A model generated the notes under the pieces. The model saw only the letters and a program-made list of their open reading frames with translations. It did no database searches and had not been told where the DNA came from. A stretch of 64,000 nt of DNA. It comes from Viscum album (taxonomy: Eukaryota > Streptophyta > Magnoliopsida > Santalales > Viscaceae). Where the stretch lies: NCBI GenBank assembly GCA_963277665.1, contig OY728142.1, forward strand, positions 12,910,001-12,974,000, written 5' to 3'. Both the position numbers and the translations under genes were made by a program. Each line of letters opens with the position of its first letter. Within the stretch, counting starts at the first letter, position 1. Shown here in pieces: positions 8,621 to 19,984 of the stretch.

Positions 8621-10980
8621 GTAGATAGGTTAGGGGAGATCAATATGCAGAGACACTAAGGGCATGGTATGCATAGTCGTGCAAAGGTGTCCTTAAGTCA
8701 ATGACTCTCCGTTTTTGATGGCCGTAGGACTTCATGAAAGTCCGGCTTATGGAAACCACCATGGGTGGCTTGGAGGATTATGAAAACCACCGGGGGTGGC
8801 TCGAAAAGGGTATGTGACATCTGGAAGGTTTTGAGAATAACTGTATTAATCGGGGGTGTGTTCGGGAGACCACTTTCCCATGCATTTAGTTAGCTTAAGG
8901 GATGGCTGAAGCTTGGCGCAGTTTAAAGTCATGCAGCTGGGACATCATCCGGAATGGAACGGCTTCTCCTAGTCCTCGGTAATCTTGTCAGATATGTTCC
9001 ACCATATTCAGGCAGGGTTTTGAAAGAGGTTGGTAAACTGTAACTCAGAGGGTTTCCAAATCCCGGGATGGACATGGGGCTCAAGGGCCAAGAGGCGTAC
9101 GAAGAGAAGCATCGCTTAAGGAAATATTTCCTTTGTTAGATGGTCCAAGGGTGATCAATATGAAGAGCCGCTGAGGTCATGGTATGCATAGTCATGCAAA
9201 GGTGTCCTTAGGTCAATGATTGTATTCCCCTGATAGCCAATCAACTTCAGGGAAGTTTGAGATTCGGGACCACTGGGGGTGGCTTTATGAGAGTTCAACT
9301 TTTTCTGAGTGCAGAGTATGGTTTATGAGGAGAGGGTGCCTGGATACAAGAGGAAACATCTAGAATGAACTTCCCAATAATGGGTGAAGTAATCCCTTCT
9401 CACGCGGGTGTGAGATGGTGGCTTGTACCAGTCTAACCCGTGCACTGAAGGATAGAGAAAAGCCTCCGTTCCTTACTGAACCCGTGGTGTGTTTGACCGT
9501 GCAGTTTAGCGTCATGCGGCAAAGACAAAGAGAATTATTAAAGGATGATGTGCAGTTTAACGTCATGCAGTGAGGATGAGGGGAATTTTTCTTTCCTTTG
9601 ACAATGCTGTGCAGTTTAACGTCATACAACAAGGACGATTGACCATGCAGTTTAATGTCATGCTGTTAGGACGTAGTTAAAAAGGTCGCTCTTGATTAGA
9701 ATGTAACTGGGCCCGAGTATTCTGGCATGTCCAAGATGTGGAGGGGGGTTTATGGTGTAAATCATGGTTCTGGGTCTTCTTGGATCAAGAGAGATGCCAC
9801 GGAGGCTCTGAGGTCGTTAAGCGTACGGGGCTCGGAAGATCATCGCCCGGGGAAATCCTGCCTTTGGTAAATGGGCCAGGGGCTATCAATATGTAGAGCT
9901 GCTGAGGGCATGGTATGAATAGTCAGGAAAAGGTGTCTCTGGGTCGATGAATTTCCACTTCTGATGGCCATGAATGGTTATGAAGATCCGCAATTATCTG
10001 GGCCACAAAGTCTGTCATCAAGTAAGGAAATATCTGAACATGTTGGGCATACTTGGACCTGGTTACTGTTAAAGATTAGAGAGCTCCCTCCGCTGATTTA
10101 TTTTGCTCGTGGGGGTGTACCTTTACTCCATGAAGTTTAACGTCATGTAGTAAGGATGAGGTACTTCTAGTTTAGTGGTCATAGATCTCGGACCATGGGT
10201 GACTATTGCCGCGGTCACCCAAAGGGTAACTGGGTCAACGTGTTCTGATATACTTGGAACAAGGTGGGGGATGAAGGTTGTAAACTGCAACTTTGAGTTT
10301 TCCCAGATCAGGACGTGTGGTGTGGGGGATTTGAGGCCAGTAAGCGTACGGATCTAGGAAGAGTACCACCAAAGGAAATATTTCCTTTGATGGACGAGCC
10401 AGGGGATATCATTATGCAGAGCCGTTGAGGGCATGATATGCATAGTCATACAAAGGTGTCCCTTAGTCGATAAATTTTTACTTCCTATGGCCATGAATGA
10501 TTATGAGAATCTGTGATTGATCACAGTGCAGAGTTCGGCACATGGGGATAATGGTGTCCGAGTATACAAGAAACATCTTCACTGCAGTTGTCCATTGAGT
10601 CAAAGTAGCCTAGTTCTGTCTTGATGTTTGTTGATGCAGGTCGCTATGTGAACCACCAGTAGACACATAGGCTAGCCAGATAGAGATACCCTAGAAACAC
10701 TTGGAAATGAAAAGGGGAATGAACTTGTAAACCACTACTCCATAAAGTTTTGGATCGGGAGATGTGATACAGGGGGCTCTGAGGCCGGTAAGCGTACGGA
10801 TCTAGGCAGAGTGTCACTCGAGGAAATATTGACTTTGGTAGATGGGCCAGGGGCTATCAATATGCAGAGCCGCTGAGGGCATGGTATGCATAGTCAGGCA
10901 AAGGTGTCCATGGGTCGATGACTTTCCACTTCTGATGGCCATGAGTGGTTATGAAGACCCATAATTATCCGGGTCGTGGA
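8621..10980 (+). repeat. 0.45-0.73 kb degenerate direct repeats
   Basis: A block containing GGGCCAGGGGCTATCAATAT, AGAGCCGCTGAGGGCATGGT and ATGCATAGTCA...AAAGGTGTCC recurs starting near 8621, 9136, 9866, 10388 and 10837. Spacing is uneven (about 515, 730, 520, 450 bp), so units have gained or lost internal segments. Confidence 0.75.
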
Positions 10981-12350
10981 GTCTAATGTATGGAGAGGAT
11001 GCATCCAAATGTGTAAGGAGTATCTCCATCTCTTTTTTCCATGCGTCTTGGGTGGGTCGCGACGAAGTCCGTGCAGTTTAACATCATGCGGTGAGGAAAA
11101 ACTCCATGCATTTTAATGTTATGCGGTAAGGAAGAAGGTGACCCGATGTAAAAGGAAAGGGGGGTCTGTGCAGTTTAACGTCGTGCGATGGGGATGACTT
11201 CTGTGCAGTTTAACGTCATGTAGCAAGGACGAAGAATACACCCCGTGCATGTCTGGTCCGTACACGGGGGAAGGGGGAATTTTTAACATTATTGTTCATG
11301 CAGTTTAACATCGTATGACAAGGATGAAAAAATACACCCCGCGCAGGTCTAGCCCATGCATGGGAAAAAGGGAGAATTTTTAAATCTTGCTATCCGTGCA
11401 GTTTTACGTTGTGCGGTGAGGACGAAAGATACACCCCATGCAGTTCTGGTCCGTACACAGGGGGAAAGGGCGTTTTTATCTTTTATTTAGGAGGCTAGGC
11501 CAGGACAGTGAACCTGGCGTCACTACATATCTTGCGAGGGCAGGAATCAAGCCATACATAGTTCTCTAAAATAAGTACACCCCGTGCAGGTCTGGTCCAT
11601 ACACGGGGTGAGGGGGGAATTGTTAAAACTTCTTGTCCGTGTATTTTAACATCGTGCGGTGAGGACGAGGGATACACCCCGTGCAGGTCTGGTCCGTACG
11701 CGGGGGGAAGAAGGCATTTTTAGCTTTTATTTGGGAGTGGCTGGGCCAGGATAGGGGATCCCAGCATCACTACGTATCCTGCGAGGGCATGAATCAAGCC
11801 GTACGTAATTCTCTGAAATCCGTGCAGTTTAACGTCATGCGGTGAGGATGAGGTCCATACAGTTTAACATCATGTGGTTAGGACAAGGGGTATGATTAGA
11901 TTTCGTGCAGTTTAACGCCGTGTGGTGAGGATGAACTCTACGCAGTTTAACGTCATGCGGTGAGGACGTGATACTCATAGTTTAGGGTCATAGAGTTTGG
12001 ACCATTGGGTGCTTGGCAGTTTAACGTCATGCAGCTCAGACGATAACTGCTTTTAGTTATGTTGATGAGGACGGGATACTCTTAGTTTAGGGTCATAGAG
12101 TTTGGACCGTTGGGTGCTTGGCAGTTTAACGTCATGCAGCTCGGATGATAACTGCTTTCAGTTATGCCGATGAGTATGGGATACTCTTAGTTTAGGGTTA
12201 TAGAGTTTGGACCGTTGGGTGCTTGGCAGTTTAACATCATGCAGCTTAGACGATAACTGCTTTCAGTTATGCCGATGAGGATGGGATACTCTTAGTTTAG
12301 GGTCATAGAGTTTGGACCGTTGGGTGCTTAGCAGTTTAACGTCATGCAAC
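9495..12350 (+). repeat. dispersed GCAGTTTAACGTCATGC motif
   Basis: A roughly 28-bp motif, GTGCAGTTTAACGTCATGCG followed by GTGAGGACG, occurs about twenty times, for example near 9498, 9551, 9610, 9645, 10130, 11072, 11167, 11203, 11301, 11397, 11822, 11907, 11941, 12016, 12121, 12226 and 12331. In the right half it is embedded in larger units. An earlier diverged copy is near 8920. Confidence 0.8.
11241..11706 (+). repeat. five CCCCGTG...CACGGGG hairpin units
   Basis: Units starting near 11241, 11336, 11434, 11580 and 11677 have a 7-bp stem CCCCGTG/CACGGGG around a 15-nt loop (CAGGTCTGGTCCGTA-like). Three keep the full stem or nearly so and two are decayed. Each is followed by a G/A-rich run and a T-rich run. 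Confidence 0.7.
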
Positions 12351-12370
12351 TCGGATGATAACTTCTTTTA
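11966..12370 (+). repeat. 105-bp tandem repeat, about four units
   Basis: GCAGTTTAACGTCATGCA starts units at 12016, 12121, 12226 and 12331, exactly 105 bp apart each time. The rest of the unit contains GATAACTGCTTTCAGTTATG, GATACTCTTAGTTTAGGGTC and TTGGACCGTTGGGTGCTT. A partial unit precedes 12016. Homogeneity is the highest of all repeats in this region, so it is the most recently amplified. It abuts the 3' end of pol. Confidence 0.9.
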
Positions 12371-12374
12371 GTTA

Positions 12375-13460
12375 TTATGTGAAATACTTCTTCAGAAACC
12401 TCACATTTGTAGGAGTGGTTGTAAATTGTCCATCCATAGAGATCAGGGTATATGATCCGTTGGAGTAGACCTTGTGTACAAAGTATGGTCCCTCCCATTT
12501 GGGCTCCAGCTTTGGAGGCTTCTTGCCGGATATCATTGGGGTCTGGAGGACCAACACTAATTCTCCTTCCAATAAAGACTGAAGACGAACCTTTTTGTTG
12601 AAGGCTTGTGTGATTCGGTTCTGGTATACTTCCAGATGGTGCAAAGTGTGAAACCGCTTCTCGTCTAGCTGTTCCAATTCACCTAGCTGCTTTTCTGACT
12701 GCTCATCATCGGACAATTTTTCACATATGGAAACACAAAGTGAGGGAAGTTGGAGTTCAATGGGCAGGACCACCTCTGTGCCATACACCAATGAGTACGG
12801 GGTGTCCCGAGTAGCAGTGTGGATTGTGGTTCGATAATCCCACAATGCATGGAAGAGTTTATCCAGCTGTGACTTCTTGTCTTTGTCCACCATTTTCTGG
12901 AGAATGTTGGACATGGTCTTGTTGAAAGACTCTATCTGTCCGTTGGCTGCTGCATGGTAACGAGATGAGTGGTTAGCCTTGATATCATACTCATGGTATA
13001 GTTTCTCCAATTCAGTAGAGCAGAAGTTGGTGCCGTTGTCCGTCAGTATGGTATGAGGGACACCAAATATGGTGATGATATTAGTCTTCACAAATCTAAC
13101 AATATTTCTTGCCCCGACTTCCATGAGGGGTATGGCTGCACTAATGATAGTAGGCCTCAGATCTTCATCGGTACCCAGGTTTATTTCCCTGAGCTCATCC
13201 ACTTTAGTGGAGATACCCTCCTCAAATGCAGAAGGTGAATCCCTGAGATCTTCCCCCTCTTCTTCTCCCAAGTCCTCATCTTCTTGATCCAATGAGGAGA
13301 GAGATTCTGGTCTGAGCCTTCGAGGGTTTTAGGGAGAGGCATCATGGGCATCCCCGCTTGAGTATTCCTCCCCAAATCGAGGGTTGGAAAACATTCTCAC
13401 ATTTTCGTGCTCGGCCATCATGGCTGAAGTCATGAGGACATCCGAATGCATGTCCATACT
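12375..13460 (-). pseudogene. pol: Tat pol: pre-RT linker fused to truncated integrase (RT and RNase H deleted)
   Basis: A 305-codon open segment (13292-12375) begins with the acidic linker ending in NLGT...RPTIISA, which in Tat polyproteins stands just before reverse transcriptase. It then passes directly into the integrase core at AIPLMEV (junction near 13134-13139). The second catalytic Asp (TDNG, residue 85) and the Glu (NGQIE, residue 121) are 35 residues apart as in DD35E enzymes. The first Asp, the HHCC zinc finger, all of RNase H and all of RT are missing. A GPYF-type box (WEGPYF) lies near the C-terminus, which ends FLKKYFT. The upstream linker (13460-13293) has one stop near 13327. 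It could not make cDNA or integrate without help. Confidence 0.85.
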
Positions 13461-13472
13461 TGAAATCCTACT

Positions 13473-14975
13473 CTAAAAATGGTTTATGGGTAGGACATAA
13501 TCTCTTCCAAGCTGCCTGAGGGGGTCACCAGGAACCATTTCTAGGCCATTTTGAGCAGGGATCCAGTCAACACCATTGACCAAGGGATTCTTTTTCTTTT
13601 TCTCATAGAACCTGACGTCAATGTAATGTGACTCGGAGAGCTCAAAAGGGGCCTTGTCGGCCTCCAATGTTCCACTTTTTCCATTGACGCAGTACTTGAT
13701 ACACTGGTGGTAGGATGAAGGAACGAACATGTGATTATGGAGCCACGACCTTCCCAGTAGGACATTGAATGATGTGCTCTATCGAACCACCAGGAATTCT
13801 GTATAGGCTAACAGGTCACCAAAATGGGTCTTTAGCTTAATTTGTCCCATTGGTTTCTTCTCACTCTTATCGTAACCCAACAGAGTTATGGCCGAGGGAA
13901 TTAGGTCATCCTCACTGTAGCCCAACTTACGAAGTGTCCGCAGGGGAAGGAGGTTAACTCTAGATCCATTGTCTATAAAGAATTTCTGGATCTCAATACC
14001 ATTCAGTGTGCCAGACACATATAGTGGTCTGATGTGTCCTTGAATAATGGCATCTTTATCCTGATTGGTGAAGGAAACCATCGCATTGCATTCAGCCGGG
14101 TCAATATCTGTTCGGTAAATTTCTGCGGCAGATACCTCGGCTTGAAACTCCTGGGGGATGATCAAAGATTCTATAAGCGCCTCCTTGAGGTCTGCTGACA
14201 GACTTAGGGCATCGAGGATTGACAGCTTGGCTGGTACTGATGCCAGCTGCTTAAGGATATCGTATTTCTGCTCCAACGGCTGACGCTTCTCCATTGGAGG
14301 GAGAGTCTTAACGGGTGCTTTAGGGGCTGGAGAATTTGATGAGGAGGGACCGGCCATGGGGTCAGATATCGATGGAGCTCCTACGTTTTGAGGACTTGGC
14401 CCGACCTGTTTGTTTGTGCGCATTAGGCGGCCAAACAGTTGTTCCTCATCTGGTGGGTATCGTAGAACAACTGGACCAGAGTGGTTGCTTGTAGAGGTGG
14501 AGGGATGTTCTTTCTCCTGATGAGTCCGTTGAAGGGATCTCCCACGAGTTTCCATGATATTAATGGTTTGGGAAGGGGTCCAACCATAGGGTTGGTTTCG
14601 GCCACGGCTGCGCCTCCCTTAGTATCCCCTACCTCTGCGATTCCTCCTCCTGGCTCCTCATACAGGGAATTCGGGTTCGTAACCATACCCTTTGTCAGGG
14701 AATGATTCCATAAGATGGATGACATTAACAGAACCGAATATTGGATCTTCATCCTCTGACAAGTCAACCTGGTTTTTATCCCTTATGGTGCTATTTGGTG
14801 GGTCGGTGCCTGTGGCGCCAAATTCGAGGGCATATAATCTGCCAGGGTCGGGACTAACTTCGGACCCGTTGCAGACTGCTCCTCTTATGATTGTTTCCTC
14901 CTTCGATTATGTTCGGATGACCGGCTCATGGAGGTTTGTGAGGTCGATGCCGTCGGCTATGCGGCGTCAGGGGCT
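13473..14975 (-). pseudogene. pol: Tat pol: aspartic protease region
   Basis: The frame is the same as the integrase segment. The 258-codon open part (14555-13779) carries the protease active-site motif FFIDNGS (Asp at residue 195 of this segment) followed by NLLPL, a DNG variant typical of Tat proteases. A TAG just after LVVR interrupts it; reading on in frame gives the expected flap/C-terminal box FNVLLGRSWLHN and a further open stretch to 13473. Upstream the frame can be followed to about 14975 through three stops. Near there the frame shifts relative to gag. The enzyme would process the Gag-Pol polyprotein. Confidence 0.8.
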
Positions 14976-17900
14976 GTTGGCGGCAACACCGGCTGCTGTA
15001 ATTGAGCTCGGAGTATGCCCCAGGCTTGGTTGATAGTTTTCCGAGTCATCCAGTTGTCAAATTTCAGCCCCTTCTTGCTGGTGATTTTCTGCCACCCCTC
15101 CTCTTTGTTGGAGTCAGTGGTAGAGATACATGCCACATGTGCTGGGGGTGGTACCAGCATGACCTATCCAGAGTCAACCATCCTCTATAGGAGGTCTTTG
15201 AAGACGAAGAATTCTCGGATACTGTGTCCCAACATCTGATGGTAGGGGAAGTAATCTGGCCTATCATCGTGGCCGACCTCTTCAGGTTTCCTCGGCTCTG
15301 GAAGGCGAAGCAAGTTGTAATTCATGGTGGCAATGAAGTAGCCGCAGACTTGATTGTCTCAGAACGAGTAAACTTTTTGTCTTCGTTCCTCAAACTGGTT
15401 CTACTTCGGTCCTCATTGATCGTTCCGTTTAGGCAGAGGTGTCCGCTGATATGCAGAAAACCCTTGACGATTTGGTGGAGGCCTGAGCAGTGAAGTGGGC
15501 ACAAGGGACAACTTGAGTGTGATAGCGGATGCTTCATCTCTAGGGGATCTTTTAGCAGGATCCTATGAGGCTATTCGAGACTTCTAATTAGTCTGCTGCA
15601 GGGAGTCCTCAATTCTCTGGGAAATGGATGAGAGATGAAGGAAGCCAGTGCTGCACTCCACTGGTTTGAGCGGTGTTCGTAGCTCATCTCGAAGATTATC
15701 GATGCATATGGCTAGCATCTCATCTTGAGGCATTGGCCTGTTCAGGGAATAGGTCAGACCTTTCCATCTGGTGATGAAATCTGAGACCCTCTCGTTCTCC
15801 CTCTGCTTGCAATTCATGAGATTGCTGACCATTGTTTTAGGCAACGTTGAGATGAAGTGGAACAGGAACTACTACCGAAGGTCTTCCCATCTCTTTATTG
15901 ACAGGGCTGGCAGACTCATGTACCAGATGAAGATGGATCCTTGCAAGGTATGTACGAAGCATCTGAGTTTCACTACTTCTTGCTATTCTGGAGTACCCAT
16001 CATAGGGTCACAATAGGATGCGTAGTGCATCAAATGCTGTTTCGGATCACCTGATCCATTGAAGATAGGGAATACAGGGCTCCCAAAATTGGGTAGAGGC
16101 AATGTGTTTCTCAGCCAATCCGGGTAGGGTTTCCGCTCTGGCTGTATTAGAGCGCGTCGACCTTCCATCACTTCCAATCGATCTGTTAGTTCCTCGATGG
16201 TGTTGGTGAGACCCTGATTTACATCTTGTTGGGACCGGTCCTGGGAAGGTATAGCCCTAGTAATTGCTTAAGGATCTGGATTGGCCGGCACCAGGGGTGC
16301 ATGTGCCATTTGTGGCACCTTCGGAGGGTTCAGGCGTACACGCACCGGTTGCTTCCTGAGTGGAGGGAAGTCTTGGTATTCATCCGAATCTACATTTAGG
16401 TAGTTGGACAGGTCGAGCGCCTCATTGGACGGGAGCCCTGACCGTGTTTTGTTTTCCGGGGAAAACCTTAGTCTTTGAGGTGCACTTGTTGGGAGTGCAT
16501 GATGTGTCTCCTCCTAGGATGCACTTTCAATAAGGTGGTTCCTCTGGAGTAGCTCAACATTAAGCTGCCTCAATTATTTCATCTCCTCTTCCTGTCGAGC
16601 GAATCTATCTTCGAACATGAGTGGCTCATCTTTGCCGAGAGAAAGAGGCGGGTTAAGGGTAACCAGTCCTTTGTTCTTATCCTTTTTGGAAGCTCGCAGG
16701 GTAGGCAGAGGAGGGTTGGCTGGAAGGATGACCATATTTAGGGCGGCCCTCTAGTTCCGGGTGTGCACACCTGGTTGTTCATTGTGAGTCACAGCCTGAC
16801 CAGAACTATCATCTCCCGATCCATCCGGATTTTCATTTTCCCCGATGTCACCCATGGGGTTATCCTCTATGACGTTGATGAATTCATATCGCAGGGTGGA
16901 GGGGACTTCATCTTCCAAATAGGAATAGGATCTCCTGCGTCTTCTGTTGGCCTTCCCTTTTGTGTCCTGGGATTGATTTTGGACTTCTTGATGAAGGGTG
17001 ACGCAGAGAGTTCTTTGACGCGACCTTACGGCGCACCTTCCTCTCAGAGGGGATGATGATTCAAATGATGGGATATGAAGGGAACCTCATCTTATGATTG
17101 TCCTCCCTAGATAAGATAATACTGACTCTCGTGGGGGAGGTTGTTGTTGAGGGGGTAATAATGCCCCCATCCCTGAGGGCTGGGGTTGGCCCCGTTCCTT
17201 GGACATCGAGTCTCTTCCTGGTTTTATTGGTCTTACAGGGGAATTTGTTGTTAAAAATTCCCCCAGCCCTGCAGGCTGGGGTTGACCCTGGATTGCGATA
17301 GTGGCTGCTGCTATCGCTACCTGCTTGATCTTGCATGCCCCCATTCGGGGGTGAACTGGGTTTGGTTCCAAGTTCTTCTATGAATCAATCCCTTCTGGGG
17401 AGGCAAGCAAAGATAGCTGATTGTCCTCTCTTAGGCGAGAGGCCTGTTGTATGCTCTTGGTGTCCTGATTCAGGAGTTCTTGAATAGATTTTTTCCGTCG
17501 GGCCTGATGCTTCTGGGACTTACTCAAGGCCTGACTCTGCTGGGTGTGTTGCCTTTCCTGAATAGCGAGACCACTCGATTGCTGTATTGATGTGATGACA
17601 TTGCAAGACACCACGCCGAATGGGTTCTTCTGGGCGGGGAGCGGAGTGAAATGCAGAGCTCCATGTTCTCCCCATCCCTGGATATGGACTCCCGTCAGAG
17701 CGTCACTGATGAGGCGACATAGCTGATGCAGCACGTGGAGGCAGGTTATCTCCATGTTTCCTCTATGCCTCTCGGGTTGCTATTGCCGTGCTGAAGGAAG
17801 AGCTTCCAGGTCAATGTGACGCAAGAGGTCCCCTATTGTCTTGACGTGGTCTACATACCTGTCGTAGTGCAGGAAGCTTGATTTCAATCAGTGGAGGGTT

Positions 17901-18223
17901 GCCCATATATTATGGCAGATGCCGTGCATGCATTCTTCCAATAACTCTCTGGGTATGTTGAAATGAGAGGTGGCCGTAGGCCAAAACATAACTGGTATAT
18001 CATCCCTAGCCAATCATTTCCTTAGGTGCATCATATTGGCATACTCCTCCACTAGTTAATCCTCTACCTGGTCGGCCCAACTAAGACGCTCGCTACCAAT
18101 GTGTTCAGAGGCAGTGGGACTGGTAGGTTTTGAATTGTTATGTGGGTGATTCCGAGGTGGTTCAGAGGATGAAAGCGGCCCTGGACCGTCTCCTGATTGC
18201 AGAAGGATACCGTCAGCGACTAA
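14957..18223 (-). pseudogene. gag: Tat gag
   Basis: One minus-strand frame can be followed over about 1,090 codons. The conserved capsid-type core lies around 16130-15590: PDWLRNTLPLPNF, then FNGSGDP, then DFITRWKGL. A zinc-knuckle-like segment follows near 15265-15190 (YHQMLGHS), with the expected Cys residues replaced by Phe. Upstream are a coiled-coil-like ERxARQEEE segment (about 16600), an acidic stretch near 16830 and two GQPQP boxes (17281-17165). About a dozen in-frame stops (for example 17087, 15983, 15584) and a frame change to pol at 14957-14975 show it is dead. The frame is open upstream into the repeat-rich region, so the original start is unclear; ATG at 16735 and at 17755 are alternatives. 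Confidence 0.75.
17165..17281. repeat. two CCCCAGCC...GGCTGGGG hairpins inside gag
   Basis: At 17261-17281 an 8-bp perfect stem (CCCCAGCC/GGCTGGGG) surrounds a 5-nt loop; at 17165-17185 the same hairpin has one mismatch. On the minus strand both encode a GQPQP(A/S)G(L/M)G box, so the hairpin may be a by-product of a duplicated peptide. Confidence 0.6.
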
Positions 18224-18289
18224 CTAGGAATCTGACATGCTTGATCCCGTCCTTCTGAGTGCCTTGGCATACAAGGGCTTTCTGGTGCT

Positions 18290-19270
18290 TGATTCGGTAG
18301 GGGGAGGACCTTTCTGTTGATATGATATGCCATCGTGGGGAGGAACTCTGCAATAGCAGCCGTAATGGCGAGGACTACCATTACTACTTGGTGTTTCACC
18401 ACATAGAGGACTTTTGCAGTGCACACCTGGGGAGGACCTCCAAGGCATGTCGCAGTAAGGGGAGGACCTTCTGGCTGCGTAGCGTCGTTACAGGGAGGAC
18501 CTTCGCAACAACTACCATCATGGTGAGGATGACCATCATGGCTTGACGTTCGATGTGAATCTTGGGGAGGAACTTCAGGACACACTGCGATAAGGGGAGG
18601 ACCTTCTTGTTGCTTGGGGCCAATGCAGGGAGGACCTTTGAAATGTCGGCCGTGGTGGCGAGGACTACCATCATAGCTGTGAAAATGGCTAGGACTACCA
18701 TTACTACTATCACAAGGAGAATATATGTGGGATACATCCTGGGGAGGGCCTCCAAAATGTACCGCAATGAGGGGAGGGCCTTCTCATTGCTTGACATCTC
18801 TATGGGGAGGACCTCCGTTATCAAGGTGGAGAGGACTACCACCGTGATCTGATGCCTGGATGCATAGAGTTTCGTTGCAGCGTAACCCCTGGGGAGAACC
18901 TTCAGGGCAGGCTACGACAAGGGGAGTACCTTCTTGTCATGATGAGACGTCACTTCGAGGAGGGTCTCCGCAGTTGAGACTATGATAGTGAGGACTACTA
19001 TCATAATCTGTGGTCCCACTGCATAGAGAGTGTTTGCAGCGTATACCCCGGGGAGGACCTTCAGGGTGGACCGCAGTAAGGGGAGGACCTTATTACTGCT
19101 CGATCTTCTAGCCACGTGGAGGGTTTTTGTGACTCACATCAAAAGAGGAGATCTCGTGATCGATCATTATATGCCCGCGGGGGAGGCCCCCACGGGTGCT
19201 CTAGAGAGGACCTTCAGAGCTACTGGTAGAAACATTGCGGGGAGGGCCTTCACAACTGCTACTGCCACTC
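18290..19270 (-). repeat. ~140-170-bp tandem repeats encoding EGPP/SPHHDG peptides
   Basis: GGGGAGGACCTTC and AGGACTACCATCAT (plus strand) recur throughout. Comparable unit starts are near 18428, 18567, 18739, 18888 and 19047, each unit containing two or three GGAGGACC boxes. On the minus strand the boxes read EGPP and DGSP. All units keep the same reading frame down to about 18430. Confidence 0.8.
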
Positions 19271-19984
19271 CCATAATATGGTAATGGGTGGGCAGGGTTC
19301 TGAGCCTTTGATGTATGATTAGTGGCTTTGGGAACCCCAGTTTCCAGTAGATCGGAGTCATGAACTCCCTCTTTATTTTCTGGCTGCCTTCGGCATGTTC
19401 GGGGAACTCTTTTGCGGGCAGCGGGGACCGTCTGCTGTTGACAATGGCCTTCACCTTTGGTTCCCTGTCTAATTGGGTCCCATGACGTTGCTGGGATACA
19501 CTGACGAACATCTTGACTTTTAGCAGGGATATATGACTACTCTGAAGCATCCACCGTGATGGACGAGTGTCCCCCAGTTGGAATGAGTGAAGATACTCAA
19601 TTCGGTTGCCCTTGCATCGCAGAATATGGCCGGCAACCCTCCTGGGTAGAAGCAGGGATGCAGATCTGCTCTGAGGCGACTATCTCGTCTCTTGGATGAG
19701 TCGCCTCAATTGGGGAGATGGTCTCACGAGCCCGAGTCCCTGTTGTTGCCGCTGATGCAATTACATTCTGGAAAGTCTGCAAGATATGATCTGGGATCGA
19801 TACGTGATCCTCCATCATTTCCAAGATATGTATAGAGACATATTTGGATGGAATGGGTATGAAGTACCATTCCGGTATCGGAGTAGGAATATCCTACTCC
19901 GGTCCTCCAGTGGTCAGTGGGTACTGACAATTCTCCTGTGTTGAGGTAGGTGAACGAATCTGCCCCTGTGTCGGGATACGCCGG

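Larger units (their letters stand above)
8460..12370 (-). repeat. minisatellite-rich 3' untranslated region of the Tat element
   Basis: The whole stretch between the end of pol and the PMD gene is built from several interleaved degenerate tandem repeats and has no coding potential. A repeat-rich, fast-changing region after pol is known for Tat/Ogre-type elements, where it can seed satellite DNA. The components are listed as separate entries. Confidence 0.8.

Noticed and set aside
8460..12370. Regularly spaced short repeats considered as a CRISPR-like array
   Set aside because: Spacing is irregular, the 'spacers' are themselves repeated, and the setting is a plant retrotransposon. They are minisatellites.
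12375..13292. Intact integrase gene
   Set aside because: The frame is open, but the N-terminal third is linker and the zinc finger and first catalytic Asp are missing; it is a deletion product.
18322..18852. Plus-strand frames with GRTF repeats
   Set aside because: They are the opposite strand of the EGPP peptide repeats of the Tat N-terminal region; the minus-strand frame is longer and continuous with gag.
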